From: Apis mellifera
Lineage: Eukaryota; Arthropoda; Insecta; Hymenoptera; Apidae
Direction of reading: 5' to 3'
DNA length: 64,000 nucleotides
Assembly: GCF_003254395.2 (NCBI RefSeq)
Contig: NC_037648.1
Location: forward strand, 558,001-622,000
This document shows, piece by piece, positions 51,601 through 64,000 of the stretch. A program made the translations under genes and the position numbers. The notes under the pieces are model-generated. The model was not told where the DNA came from. It made no database searches and saw only the letters and a program-made list of their open reading frames with translations. Position 1 is the first letter of the stretch. Each line of letters starts with the position of its first letter.

Positions 51601-53320
51601 AACGATATCTTAACGATTCGATATATTTTGAACATATCGAATGTATCGATGGGTGAATAATGAAATATATATCGATAATTCACGAGCAATCGTTAAAAAG
51701 ATTTCTAAAAATAAATTTAAATAAGGAAGAAAAAAAATAAAAATTTCTATATTAAATCGATCGATAATTCGATATATATTCGAATCGATATTTCAACGAG
51801 ATTATCGATACATCGAATTATTGATGATACGTTTCATTTTTGATGCACCGAGATTTTTAATAAAGCTTTCTATATTACGAACTGTTGCCTCTCTTTCTTT
51901 TTTATTATTACATTTTAAATTACGCACGTTTTCATAATTACACGTATAATTGTACGTGAAATTTTTCATTCGATTCGTAACATTCGTTTCACTTACGTAT
52001 TCGTGATTGTTCGTCTAAATGCGTGCGAAAGTCTATTAGAAGGCCTATAATCCTATATAAAAGCGGATGATGCTTTCTCTTAACGATTTCGACTAATATT
52101 ATAAATTTAAACGATTTGACGAATATCATATTGTAAATCTCTAATGATATCGACTAATATTCTAAATTTGTATACATTGTAACGTTGCGAAGAAAAACTC
52201 CTTGATCTATTTTTTTTATTTAGTGAGATATTTATTAGTTACGTAAACCTAGAAATTTAATTCTTCTTTATTCTTTTATTATTTTATTGTTAATTTGATT
52301 AACGTATTGTAAATTTATGTGATAAGTTAGTAATTTTAATAATAAGATGTTCTAAGAGAATCATAATGATCAAATGTAATTGATAGATAAATAATATTCA
52401 AATAGTTCTTATTGAAATTATTACTAGAACGATAGTTAATTCAATTCTTTCTATATTCTCAGAATATCAAATCGTCGAAGAGAAAATTCCAATTCCTCTT
52501 TATAATTTTTTGTAATTTATTTTATTCATGTAATTTTAAAGTTACTGTATAATATTTATCGTGGTTTTTGTCACATTATATTCGATAAATTAATTAAAAA
52601 ATTTCTGTCGTTAAAAAATCTATCGAAATTAATTTCGATTGGGACAAATATTTTGAAATCCCGTTAGAAAATTCTTTATAGCTTTTTCATTCGCACTCTG
52701 AAATCTTCCGATTTCTTTTCGAAATCATTCTATATTCTACTACAAACATCTTTCGATTCATTCCACTTTCTCGTAGTTTTCGAATCTACGATTTATACAA
52801 ACACAATGGTATACGTAAATACCTGTCACATCACAGCCAACAATGAACCATGGTAATTGTAATTCCTAAAGCCATCATGTCCAGTAGCGCGTCCACTGGC
52901 AGTGGCGTGTCGTTTTCCTTGCGAATGCCACGATCGTTTCTGTTTCTTTTTTCTCCTCTTTCTCGAGAACACTCGCGGTGAGTTCACTGGCGTCGCGGTA
53001 AACGTGTTTCCGTTCACAATTTTACAACGTTATCGCAAAAATCGAAAGTACGATTAACTTAGAACGATTAACGGGAAATTTTTACCACGTGCGACTGCCG
53101 TCACGTAAAAAAACGTTTGAAAATTTGTTTCAGGTTATACTTACAAGAAGCTTCTACCTGTTGCGCGAAAATTTAGGTTACCGTTTTAATTGAAAAAAAT
53201 AACACTGGTTATATATTCGTTGAATTCTTTGCTAAGCTTCGATACGAATTGAACGGATATATTTAGAAACGGTCGAACGTTGCAAACGTCACCCGAGTCT
53301 CTCTGAAGGGAACGCTCACC
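45690..53320. other. Long region 5' of the SLC26 exon 1, probable 5' introns
   Basis: No coding segment recognised in 7.6 kb. Three minus-strand segments could be alternative first exons of the SLC26 gene, each ending in a good donor: before GTAAGT at 49899 (segment about 49900-50040, with a 14-codon upstream frame MAAVEMDGDFFPMN at 49976-49932), before GTATTT at 52822 (segment about 52823-53020), and before GTGAGC at 53319. TGACGTCA occurs at 49189-49196, and a TTAGG-like pair at 48530-48540. Confidence 0.35.
50141..50174. repeat. Perfect inverted repeat, 14-bp arms
   Basis: TCTCGCCACGTTGA (50141-50154), loop ATGCAG, then its exact reverse complement (50161-50174). The arms are GC-rich relative to their surroundings. 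No larger element with these ends is visible nearby. Confidence 0.9.
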
Positions 53321-53584
53321 TGAGCTGAAACTTGACAGCCAAGAATTCGCCTTTGCGCGGTGCGCTGATGCGTCTGCGCATTAATACCCATCTCTCCTAA
53401 AACATCGTCACGTGCTTCTGAGTCAGTCCACGCTACACGTTGGTCACTGCACTACCAGCATCGTGTGTTGAAAGGAAAATAAAAAAAAAAAAATGGGAAT
53501 GATTAGATGTGAATCCCCGCGAACGCATAAATATCTTTGGAAAAGTGAATAAAACGATTTGAATATTCTTACGAAATTTGTTTG
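53321..53584. promoter_or_regulatory. Probable divergent promoter with spliced leaders on both strands
   Basis: GC-rich island. The minus strand has CTCAG followed by donor GTGAGC at 53319. The plus strand has an initiator-like TCAGTCC near 53423, a leader without long open frame, and TTTG followed by donor GTGAGT at 53585. GTCACGTGC, an E-box, lies at 53407-53415, between the two. The plus-strand leader could belong to the gene whose coding starts at 59956. The minus one could belong to the SLC26 gene. Both links are inferred. Confidence 0.4.
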
Positions 53585-56500
53585 GTGAGTATTTTTTCCT
53601 TAAAATAATGATTTCTACATAATATAAAAAAACTTATTGTTTCTTGAGCTATTTCGTAGAATTTTTTCAATTTTCCTCTCTTTATTTAATTTCAATCTAT
53701 AATTTACGATTTATCATATATCAATATATTTCTTACTAGTATATATTTCTATTTACGTATTATTATTATTATTTAAACCTATAAATAAAAAGAAATAAAC
53801 ACGAACAGATTTTGTTGTACACATGAAACTGAAAAACTATTCAATTGAGGTTATATTTTACAAAATTATCATTAAAATTTCAATGTACATATTTCTTAAT
53901 ACAAAAAATTATATTTTATAAATTTTTTATAAAAAATTTTACTATGTAAATTTTAGAAGGGATTATTACTATTACATTGTTAAATTTGCATCTTTTATTT
54001 TTATGAACGTTAGTCTGAAATTGGTATCAATCATTCAATTTTTGCTTGTTAAGGATAATTTTCGAAACGATTTTCAAATTGTTGTTGCGATGAAAAAAAA
54101 AACAAATTAGAAATTGAATCAAAGGATGTCTCTTAATTAGCAGGGTGAAAACATAACGTTTAAATTTCTTAAACAAGATTCAGATTACTAAATACGTAGA
54201 TCTGAAATCATACTCTTAAGTGTCATTAGTATGTAATGACTTTATATCGCTGTTTATATTAAAATGCATATGAGTTTCGTACATAAAAGAAGCTTAAAAT
54301 TAAATTATAGAAAATTAAAAAAAATTGAAAAAAATTTGTTTATATTCTTTAATTAATATTTTTTTTAAAATAATAGAATTATAGATACAAAATTAAAAAT
54401 TCGTATTCATTCTATATACTATACATATTCTTGACCTAAGTAAAATTCTTTTTATTTGAAGAACCTGTTCCTATCCAGAATGAAGACTTCTCTTCAAGGT
54501 AATTAAAAACGAACACATACATACGTTGCTTAACAATATTGATAAATTTGCATCTAATAAACATACATATATATTTTTTATTTATTTAAAATTTTTAGAA
54601 ATTTCAAGTTTACCATTATTTTCGATCAATTTGCTAAAAGATTGATGATCCAGAAGAATTGGAAAATATAATTTTAATAAAAAACTATGAAAAATTTATT
54701 TCTCATTGCTAATCATAAAATTCATTATTTAATCCAGATCGATTGCGTTACTCATTATTCATTATGTAAATACAAATTGTCCAGAATAATTTATCAAAAT
54801 GATGTAACGAATGATTTGGATGTTACTCACATCCTTTAATGTTGAGCAATTTTTTTTCCATGTGTTAGACATAATAACGTATATTATATAATTTTTCATT
54901 AACATATATTTTTCTATTTAATAATAAATAAGCATAAAAAAAAGGAAAAAAAATTCTACGAATGAATAAAATTTAAAAAATTTGAATTTTAAATTAAGAA
55001 TTTGTAAATTATTCTAAATTAGCATGACATGGCATAAAGCATGGCTTACAAAAATTATTATAGCATAGTTATTAAAATCCTCCGGTTAATGAAAGCATTT
55101 TTTCTTTTTTTTTTTTAAATAAAAATTCTTTTATCATGATAATATTAATTACTATTTACCAGTTATACATATACGTTACATAATTCGGTCGGTAGTCGCG
55201 TGGGATCATTAAGGATAAACTCTGATGCCTCCTTCTTCCATGATGAATCCAAGATCTTTTTCTACTTGATATCTTGAATTTTATTTCCGTTCTTTCTTAC
55301 ATCACTACCAATCGTACTTGCGGTGCATACTTGCCGCCAAATGGAATTCATGTGAATTCATACTTATTGCAATCGAGCCAGAAAAAATAATAATATCATC
55401 ACGTTTGAATCACGTTACAAATCGTATCGGACGATAATAAAAAAAAAAAGTCATTTACAATTATCAACCGCATTTGATTCTATTCTATGGGAGTTAACAT
55501 CCGGCTTCATTGTGCCCGTCACGTTTTTCTGCGAGGAAAAACTTTGTTTCGTCGGGACGCATTGTTACGTACAGTCGGACCTTCGATCTAAAATAGAGTT
55601 TTTAGTAAAATGGAAGGAAAAAAAAAAAGAAAAAAGAAAACGTTACGAAATGTCGACGATAATTTTCTTTGCAATACCCTCTCAGGACGGATACATCGGA
55701 CTCGGATATTCGTGTATATCGGAATTACCCTAAAGTTTAAGGTTATGTCGGTGAACAACTTTACGTTACGTTTTGAAATCCCAGAAATAGTTTCTTCAAT
55801 GAAACAATAGAAAAGTTCGCAGAACGGTTTGCCTGTATATCATTCTTCTATTGTCATACCTTCAATTATTTATATACAATTATCATCTTCGATAATTGCA
55901 TGACCTGAAATGTTGGTAAATTTAGAGTTATATAATCCATTTCTACACTATTGTCCATCAGTTTCAAGTCACCATAAATTTCGAATATTCTTTACGTTCA
56001 AATCTATCGATAATGATCTTTGAAATCAATAATTTTCCATAAAGTAAAGAATAGAGAAATATATATTGGACGTCTTTAATGTTTATGTTCATGTTATTTT
56101 TAAATAAAGATTTAATTAATTTCACAAAAGAAATTTAATTTTTGTTATCCTATACTATATAAATATTAAGATATTAAATTGTACCAGTAAAGAAATTTAC
56201 ATCAATAATTACCTTTCATTCATTAATCTTTATAAAAGAAATTGTAATTGTGGATAAGAGTAATTTCAAAAATACAAATGTACTAAATAATTTAATTAGT
56301 CATGAATACTTGTAATGAATACAATGGAACTTATTCATGTTGTATAGATTTCATAATTATCAGTTCCTGCAATTTTAATTTATCACTACAGAGGATGTGA
56401 AAATTACAGTGTCAGCATACATTTTCTTTGAATTACGATAACTTTTGTCATTTTTCATTTATTTATTTATACTTACTGAAATTACTATATTTCTTGTGCT

Positions 56501-57055
56501 TTATTTTATTTATCATTTAAAAGTTCAATGTATTAAATATGTGTTATTAATTTTTGAAAATGGTAATATTAATATTTCTTGTAAGATTATATATAATGTT
56601 GTTCAAACTTGGTTAGAAAGCACTCTATTAAAATATGAAGTTCATGGATCTGAAGTACACTTGAATTGGTTCAAGTAGTAGTCACGTGATTTTTAGAATT
56701 TCCAATTTCTCGGCCGATATAATAGTAAATATGTGTGCTTATATATACTTTTTTATCTACGATCGAACACGTATTGTCTGTGGCTGATAGTTATTTGCAT
56801 TCTTCATAAATTCTTTTAAAAACACGTTAATGTTTAAATCCGTTATCTCAGAATTCTTTTTCATGTGCTTGGCTGGTTATTTCTTTACTCCTTTTTATCT
56901 TTTTCGAATTATTGATTAAGTATGAAACAAATATTTTAATAATTCATTTAAATAACAAATATATTATTGAATTAATTTAGTCAGCACTGTTGTATTATTT
57001 GCTTAATATTTATTTTTGCTTTATAATTACTATATCTTTTACGAAAGATATTTAA

Positions 57056-57118
<63 letters not shown>

Positions 57119-57517
57119 TAAATATAGGATAGATTTATAGAATAGATAGGTTTTTTGTGTATTCTTCATCCAGTATTCTTACTGAAACACTTTGTACAGT
57201 TCTTTCTAATTGAAATAATTCGAGAATATTAAATTGTACTGAACTGAAATCGTGTTTATTAGAAAATGGACAGATTATATAATATTAAATTGACAGTTTT
57301 ATATAATATTAAAATATTATATATACATTTCATTTTAATATTCTCGTTTATTGATAAATGAATACTAATGATTATATCCTTCGAATTGGAGAATATTTAT
57401 ATGATTTTAAAAATAAGGCTAAGAATATAACATGTAAATTATATAAATGATATGGATTTATTTTATTTTAGGGATGGTTTACCAGAAATAAAGTTAATAA
57501 AATAGCCGTTTTCATCG
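53585..57517. other. Gene-poor region before tRNA-Ser
   Basis: No supported coding segment. Short GC-richer islands lie at 55180-55740 and 56620-56880; the latter holds GTCACGTGAT (56681-56690). If the plus-strand leader at 53.4 kb is real, this is intron. Confidence 0.45.
57059..57114. repeat. (AT)n microsatellite, about 55 bases
   Basis: The longest uninterrupted AT dinucleotide run in the window, seen directly. Confidence 0.92.
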
Positions 57518-57599
57518 GACGAGGTGGCCGAGTGGTTAAGGCGTTGGACTGCTAATCCAATGTGCTCTGCACGCGTGGGTTCGAATCCCATCCTCGTCG
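57518..57599 (+). tRNA. tRNA-Ser (anticodon GCT)
   Basis: 82-base class II tRNA without intron. The acceptor stem GACGAGG pairs perfectly with CCTCGTC (57592-57598), with discriminator G at 57599. The A box (GGCCGAGTGGTTAAGGC) and B box (GGTTCGAATCC) are intact. The anticodon stem TTGGA/TCCAA encloses CTGCTAA, with anticodon GCT at 57551-57553, reading AGC/AGT. A variable arm is present, as expected for serine. A Pol III terminator follows. Confidence 0.97.
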
Positions 57600-57606
57600 A
57601 TTTCGC

Positions 57607-57611
57607 TTTTT
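57607..57611 (+). terminator. Pol III terminator (T5) of tRNA-Ser
   Basis: TTTTT eight bases after the tRNA 3' end, typical RNA polymerase III termination. Confidence 0.85.
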
Positions 57612-57633
57612 GTTACTTTGCAAAAATTTCTAA

Positions 57634-57807
57634 TTTATAAACTATGTGTTGGTAGAGAAAGTTGATAAAAAAATTGATGGCTCTTTAATATTGAAGACAC
57701 CAAGAGTCATTGAACTTAAAAACAAATATCCTGAAGAAAAACAAACAGGCAATGGTTTTGGTACATACAAATTGAAACCATGGTATTTCAAAATTATTAT
57801 TATTTGA
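57634..57807 (+). other. Orphan coding-like open frame, no ATG
   Basis: Open frame of 57 codons directly 3' of the tRNA. It reads EKVDKKIDGSLILKTPRVI and then ELKNKYPEEKQTGNGFGTYK, ending LKPWYF. It has balanced amino-acid use and higher GC than its surroundings, which resembles a real exon more than chance AT-rich sequence. A possible acceptor (TTGGTAG) lies at 57655 and a possible donor (TG/GTATTT) after 57782. I do not recognise a family. It could be an exon of a plus-strand gene spanning the tRNA, or a remnant of a lost gene. Confidence 0.3.
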
Positions 57808-59955
57808 ATTATTTATTGTTATTAAGAAATACATACAACGTATAAAAAAATTTTTCATTATTTATGTGTTAATTTTTAATTATTTATGTGTTAACAAAAT
57901 GAATGTTGAATTTGTTATTATTATATATTAGATTTAATAATATAATGTACTGTATTCATTAACTAAATAACTAAATTAAAATGAATTTGTGAAATAATTA
58001 TTCGTATAAATTTTTGTTTTTTCTTTTAGGATACGAAATATGTGAAAAATTTTAATATTAACGAAATGATAACATGAATTTATATATGAAATTTATTTAT
58101 TTGATTTTTAAGTATTATTCCTCTGAATAGAGTTATGATCGTTGATGATTTCTTGATGTTGCACAATCAATTATGTAAGTCGTAAATACAGAATGCACAC
58201 GTTCGATTATAAAATTTTTTGTGCACTCGTTCTAATGTACTTTAATATAATATTGATTCGAACAGATCAATCAAATCTGACATCAGAAAATTAGAAGAAA
58301 TATAGCAGAAATAGACAGTAAAAGTAGATTAGTAAATTACTAACAAAATAATTTACTAACAGTAATTAATAAATAATTAATAAATTGACTACAACAAGTA
58401 ATTAATATGATTCCCCTTAAGTAAAATCATCATTCATTAGATAGATTTAGTTGAGTACAATATGATGAGAAGCAATGAAATCCAGTAGATTTTTCTCAAC
58501 GTAATAATATATTCACGTACTAGTATAATTAATGTATCACGTGTTAAAATAGTTAATTTTATATTACAACAATAGCAACAATTTATTTGTTTAATGAACC
58601 ATAATAGCGAAATTTCAGAGAAACATATTAGGTAATAAAATTACCTTTATGCGTTATTTTCCATTGCTAAACAACAATATAAATATATAATATAAAAGCT
58701 ATTATAAAATTTAATGTTTTAAATTTATTAATTTTATATTTATTTACATAGTTTATATTTTGTTTATTGCTATTATTATTTAAATAAATTTTCATCTTAT
58801 AAATATTTATGCATATATTATAAAATATTCATAAGTTATAATTTTATTATCTCATATATAATTTAATATATTAATATCATACATAATTACATATATTAAT
58901 ATATATTTAAATTTTGAATGAAAAACTCATTATAATTACAATTTTTTCAGTAATCTTGTAACATAAAATAAAGATAAATATATATATATACATATAAGAA
59001 TAACTGAATGATTTATAAAAAATAAATTAATAGGAATCAATCATGTAATATTTAAATATAATAATTTATAATTTATAAACATGATTGTGTTATAAATAAG
59101 ATTTTATGTAAAAAGTCATAATTTTATTACTATTATAGATTATAATAATTTTATTTAAAAAGTATTGTATAAGTTAATTATTTTAATAAGCAAGGACAAA
59201 CTTAACAAGGACATGTCTTAGTTAGCATGCTTGTTGAACAATTTTTCAAGACAATTATTTTGCAAATTGTTACGAGCAAAGATATCGCTTTGATCAAGGC
59301 TATCAAATCGATAAAACAGTAGGAAATGTAATCACTTGTAGTCCCTTGTCAAGATTAGATTTATTTAAGCACACGTGCGTTAAAATAGTTGTTGCAGATA
59401 ATATGCTTTTAAATAATTATTAATTGTCCATAATTCATATTTGTTTCTATTCTTGATCTATATAATGAAAATTATTTTTTTATTTTTAGAAAAGTGATTT
59501 AGTCTTTTTGTATTATTTTGAAAAAAATGAAAATTTAAAATTATTTTTTTCAATAAAAAAGAATAAATCAATAAACTTAAATTTTTAAACTTAAAATTAA
59601 ATTATTAAACTTTATAACAAACAAACAATTAAAAGAATGAAAGAACAAATAAATCCATAACTTGAAAAAATTTTTCTTTATTATATCATTTAATGATAAA
59701 AATTATAATTTTAAATTTTGTAACTTTTATATCGAAATATGTTATTCTAGAACAAATGAATTTTATTAGATGTAATAAAATGTTCATGACATTATAAACA
59801 CATTTTCAAATGATAATACTATATCAGAAATGATGCTAAATAATAATGTTCTGTTTTATCGACGTTACTTCTAAGATTAGTCATAACGCTATGTGATGTG
59901 AACGCTTTTGTATTCATCGTACGAAGGTAGTTATTTTAATATAGATAATGCAAAA
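57808..59955. other. Gene-poor region before the 59956 exon
   Basis: AT-rich, with GC-richer islands at 59200-59400 and 59840-59955. The second is probably the promoter and leader of the exon at 59956. I see no coding segment. Confidence 0.45.
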
Positions 59956-60001
59956 ATGTCGTATAACAGAGGAAGTATCGGAGAGCAAACACCATTGTTG
60001 A
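59956..60001 (+). CDS. First coding exon with N-terminal dileucine signal; gene runs off window
   Basis: ATG at 59956 begins MSYNRGSIGEQTPLL, followed in phase 1 by A and the consensus donor GTAAGT at 60002. E-Q-T-P-L-L fits the acidic dileucine sorting motif [DE]xxxL[LI], found at the N-termini of many endosomal and lysosomal transporters. The leader just upstream is GC-richer than the surroundings. No further coding exon is visible up to 64000, so intron 1 would exceed 4 kb. The short exon cannot identify the protein; an endolysosomal membrane protein is the inference. Confidence 0.5.
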
Positions 60002-63000
60002 GTAAGTTTGATTTCCTAAGTAATAATTTGTCGACAACTAAATTTGCATCGTCATAAGTGTATTTATTCGATATTTCATTTTGTTTGTGATATTGTGTAC
60101 AATGGATAATCGTGTAAAATTTATGAATCATTGTTTTTATACAATTTTTCAATTCTATGAAGAATTATTCTGAAAAAAATTTTATAATAATATATAAATT
60201 TTTTAATATTTTATATCTGAATGTTTTTTTTATAGTTTTTATGTAATAATAGAAATCATAAACAAATGAAACCGTAGATGAGCGGTTAAAATGCATATCT
60301 AAAAATTGGATGTTCTTTGGTTATGTGAGTTCGAATCTTCTTGTGGTGATAATATAAAATATATGCAATTATTAATTTTTTTTTTTCTCTTTTAATAGTA
60401 AAAATTTCTTCAATTTTAATAAATTATTTATTTTTAAATTATATTATATTGTATTATATTATATTATATTATATTATATATATATATGATAATAGAATGA
60501 ATGTAAATAAATATATGAAAAAAGATAAATTTATACATATTTAAATCTTTTAATCGAATTATAAGTTTTATGATATATTATTAATTTTTCAGAAATTTTT
60601 AAAAAATACGTAAAATATTATCTGTGGAATTTATAGCAAATTTGTAAGTATATTTGATAACATACAAAATAATCAATATAAAGATAAAAAATTACAAAGA
60701 TAATATTTTTATTTGTCATATTTTATTTGAAGAATTATAATTAAGTTTATTATTGAAAATATTTTTTAAGATTTATTTACTTCTATTTAAATATAATTTA
60801 TTTTATTAATTTCAACTATTGAAGTTTATGACTTTTAAATTAATATTCAATGCAGTGTATAATTAAGTATAATAAAAATAAGGATATTTTTTTTTAACAA
60901 GAATAATAGATATTTTTTTCAAATATTATGAAAAATAAAATACATCATTATTTATAACATATTCAATGTTTACAATTATAAGATTATGAAAAAAATTATA
61001 AATAAAAAATGCAATGATTTTAATGAAATGTAATTTAAAAAATTTTAATGAAAAAAATATTGTTTAAGAATATTATTGTTATTTTAATTGTTTATATTAT
61101 TAGGATTTTATATACCTGTACGTATTATTTTAGGTTTAGGTTATCATTTTAAGTTATAGATTTTCTTTTTTTTTCTTTTTTTTAAATGTATTGAAATATA
61201 CGATTAAAATTATTAAAACTGATATTTTTTAAATAGATGAATAGTAATATAATAATAATATATTTATAATAATCAGTATTAAACGATAGTTATTATTTTT
61301 GGAAAATTACAATAGGTGTTCATTTACTGTATTTCGTATTTACAATATCAACCTGTTGAAAAAATATTTTCAAATTTAAGAATAATAATGTATACAATGA
61401 ACAAAGACATTATTTAAAGATGATGTTTGGAATATGACTTTGGAATATGACATGGAATATGAAATATCATATGTTTCTTATTACATAGGATCATGACTTA
61501 TATTTTATTGCTGAGTATTTATGGGAAATATGAAGACTATTATCAGTTTAATGTTAATTTAATATCTTTCTCAATTTACAATATATTTTATTGATTTTTT
61601 TTTATATATTGATCGATTTTCTAATAATAATTGATACTTTTTTTTGTTTTTAATTATTTTATAGATATATAAATTTTATTACTGTATAAATTTGTTTATG
61701 TCATTTGTTCAAAAACCATTTATCAAAGAAATATTCCAAATGTTATTTCATATAATATGTGTCAAATCATATTTGTATGATAATGTGTTTATATATTATA
61801 TTTCGTTTTTCATTGAATAATATATACCATTGATCGATGTATTGACTCTTCATTGAAATTTTTATTATAAATATGTTTTTGTTAATTTTTTTTTTTTTAC
61901 TTGATGTATATATCAAACTATTGTCATTATTTGTCATGTAAATAAATCATATTCTTAAAAAAAATTAATCATATTTTTATTGAAAATCATTTTCCAATTT
62001 TATAAAATTATTGTATTATTATTAAAATATATTTTCTATTATTATAAAATTGTTTTACTTTGAAGTTAAAATTTAGAAGAAAAAATTATAATATTTTTAT
62101 TCTTTAATTGACTTGATTTAAAGAAATTCTAGGTTAGGTTTTTATATAATATGTATATTACATATTATTACATATTATATATATTAAAAAATTTAAATAT
62201 TATAATAAATAAGAATCCGAATTTATAAAAAATTAATCAAAATTCAACAGTATTCTCTTTTTATTCATTTTTTTTAAAGATTTATCTTGCAAAATTATTG
62301 CGAGATTTATTAAATCATATGCTTGAATGTTATTAAAAAGCGGATTAGAATTTTTTTTTTTATGAAACTGTAATTTTACTGTCGTTATTAATCATGTGAC
62401 TCGTTATCTAGAGGAATTACTAAACTCGTCCGATAAAATGTTTCATCCAAATTGAAATATCTCGGTGAATAAAGAAAGTCCCTCTATGCAGTGTCAATAT
62501 ATTGTCAGTTCGAATCTGTCTTATCTACAGAGTCTGGTAATCACATGTTATCTGTATATTCATCTAAAAATTTATTTATACCGTACCTTGGTTACTTACC
62601 GTGATTTTAATTGTGATCATGTTTCATTAAACATATTAGTGTGAAAAATCGTGAATGTGAACAATATAATAGAATACATTAATTGTGCATCTTCTTTTTT
62701 TTTTTTGCACAATATATTGCATTTCGTGATTTAAATCAATTGTTTTATTGATCAAGAAAAGATTGTGTATTTAAATTATGGTACTATGTAGGTAGACATA
62801 AAATCAATACGAAAAAAAATATATACAGATATAAATATAGATATATATATACATATACACATACATATATATGATAGCATTAAATATATATAAAATATTT
62901 TTAGGTTATTCAAAGAATCTATGTTTATTTTACAAAGTTTTTCCTAATTATTTTTCTAATACATAAAATCGCACATCTGTTTTCGAAAAATATTTCTAAA

Positions 63001-64000
63001 TATTTCTGAAAAATTAAATTATTTATTAAGATTATTTTAAGATGTATTAACTCCATATGACACGTATATATGATGTGTATATTTAAGTATATTTATAATT
63101 CTTTTACGACTATTTAGTTGTATCAATCTTTCCGATTTTTGCTCCATATTTTCATAACGAAACAAAATTTCAAACATGTATATTATTTATTTTCAGAAAT
63201 ATTATTCAGAAGTTTATATGCGATTTGAAAAATGAAAAAGGGGGGGAATTTCGTACAAACATAAAAGTTGAAAATATTGCTTGTAATATTTCATCTGGTC
63301 CAATTTGATGTACAATATAAATATAATTTACGTTATCTCGAACAAATATTGAATCTTTGAGAAAAGTTGACAAGAATTTTATATTTTATAGTCATAAAAA
63401 ATACTATGACCTAAATTAATAATGTCAAAATGAAAGATAGGATTCAATTGTTATTAACAAGAAAAAAATATATTAAATTTAATTTGTCATTTAAAATATC
63501 TATATATGAAAAATTGTCTATTTATTTGAATTTTATAAATTTATTTATTTTTACAACTATTGCAAATCAATAATTATAAAAATATATTTTCTTTTAAATT
63601 CATTTCGGTTTCTTTTTTATTAAAATTTCCTAAATTTTCAAATAATTGCAAAAATACATTCAATAATTTTTTTTAGATATCTAATATAAAATATATATTG
63701 CATTTCCTGTTTTACATGATAATATATTGTAACTTATTAGCAACGTTTTATTATGAAAGTAATTTTAAATATGCTGACATCATGAAAATGTTAACAATAT
63801 AAAAGTTATAATCAATGTAACGAATATGTTGTAATGCATCCTTATTGAGGACTTAATTTCCGTTCTTGGCATTTTTCATCCGGCATTTATTGTGTAAGAA
63901 TCAAAGTCTCGTTTCATTCCCCTTAGAAATAAGATTGTCGACGAAACGTATTTCTTTAACCGTAAAATATATCCGTGAATATCGATTCGATTTGACATGT
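60002..64000. other. Probable large intron or gene-poor region to window end
   Basis: Strongly AT-rich, with no recognisable coding exon on either strand. A tRNA-like fragment lies at 60271-60347. GC-richer islands at 62380-62660 (with TCAGTTCG) and 63830-64000 could be promoters or non-coding exons. Confidence 0.4.
60271..60347 (+). pseudogene. Degenerate tRNA-like sequence
   Basis: A-box-like TGAGCGGTTAAAATGC and B-box-like GAGTTCGAATC lie at the right spacing. The ends ACCGTAG and TTGTGGT can pair over seven positions if G-T pairs are allowed. The anticodon arm does not form a proper 5-bp stem, and the T stem has a mismatch. Most likely a decayed tRNA copy. Confidence 0.4.

Noticed and set aside
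52826..53017. Minus-strand 63-codon frame (basic, Arg/Lys-rich)
   Set aside because: More likely part of a non-coding 5' exon ending at the donor at 52822. No conserved domain, and the stop lies just before the donor.
1..64000. CRISPR arrays, bacterial operons, viral or transposase genes
   Set aside because: No spaced direct repeats, no transposase or reverse-transcriptase motifs and no viral genes were seen. The window is ordinary insect nuclear DNA.

Overview
This window is insect nuclear DNA. It is very AT-rich, with split genes, many introns of about 60-120 bases, (AT)n microsatellites, one nuclear tRNA gene and islands of higher GC. The proteins and base composition look like a bee (Hymenoptera, Apis-like). 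That assignment is an inference from recognition; no species marker is visible.

Layout: 74-2749 (+) 3' part of PGAP1; 3879-5523 (-) the ubiquitin ligase CHIP/STUB1; 6416-7716 (-) a NUDT6-like Nudix hydrolase; 8359-9962 (-) a GT10 alpha-1,3-fucosyltransferase; 11205-12510 (+) an RSL1D1-like ribosome biogenesis protein; 12744-13850 (-) ANKRD40-like; 14466-20030 (+) U2AF large subunit (U2af50); 20572-20881 (-) an unrecognised 79-residue one-pass membrane protein; 23512-24307 (-) a weak two-exon gene candidate; 26862-31616 (-) UBE2O; 32637-35116 (-) a RUN-PDZ-PTB protein I cannot name; 35620-37581 (+) galactokinase; 38328-45468 (-) an SLC26A11-like anion transporter with candidate 5' non-coding exons reaching towards 53 kb; 53321-53584 a probable divergent promoter; 57518-57599 (+) tRNA-Ser(GCT); 59956-60001 (+) a first coding exon whose gene runs off the right end. 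The last 10 kb is otherwise gene-poor.

The genes are mostly unrelated housekeeping genes: GPI-anchor remodelling, protein quality control, fucosylation, ribosome assembly, splicing, galactose metabolism and sulfate/anion transport. Several share divergent promoters (FucT/RSL1D1, ANKRD40/U2af50, RUN-PDZ-PTB/GALK). No operon logic is expected. Exon models were built by hand from splice signals and phase. All coding totals divide by three except two genes that are off by exactly one base: PGAP1, and the RUN-PDZ-PTB gene, where the extra base is in an A run.

The most interesting signal is in the 3 kb intron inside RRM2 of U2af50. It has a GC-richer block with a dense run of pyrimidine-AG (3' splice-site-like) motifs, followed by a candidate stop-containing cryptic exon. 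This is where one would look for self-regulation by the protein that recognises 3' splice sites. A similar design is known in the nematode U2AF65 gene.
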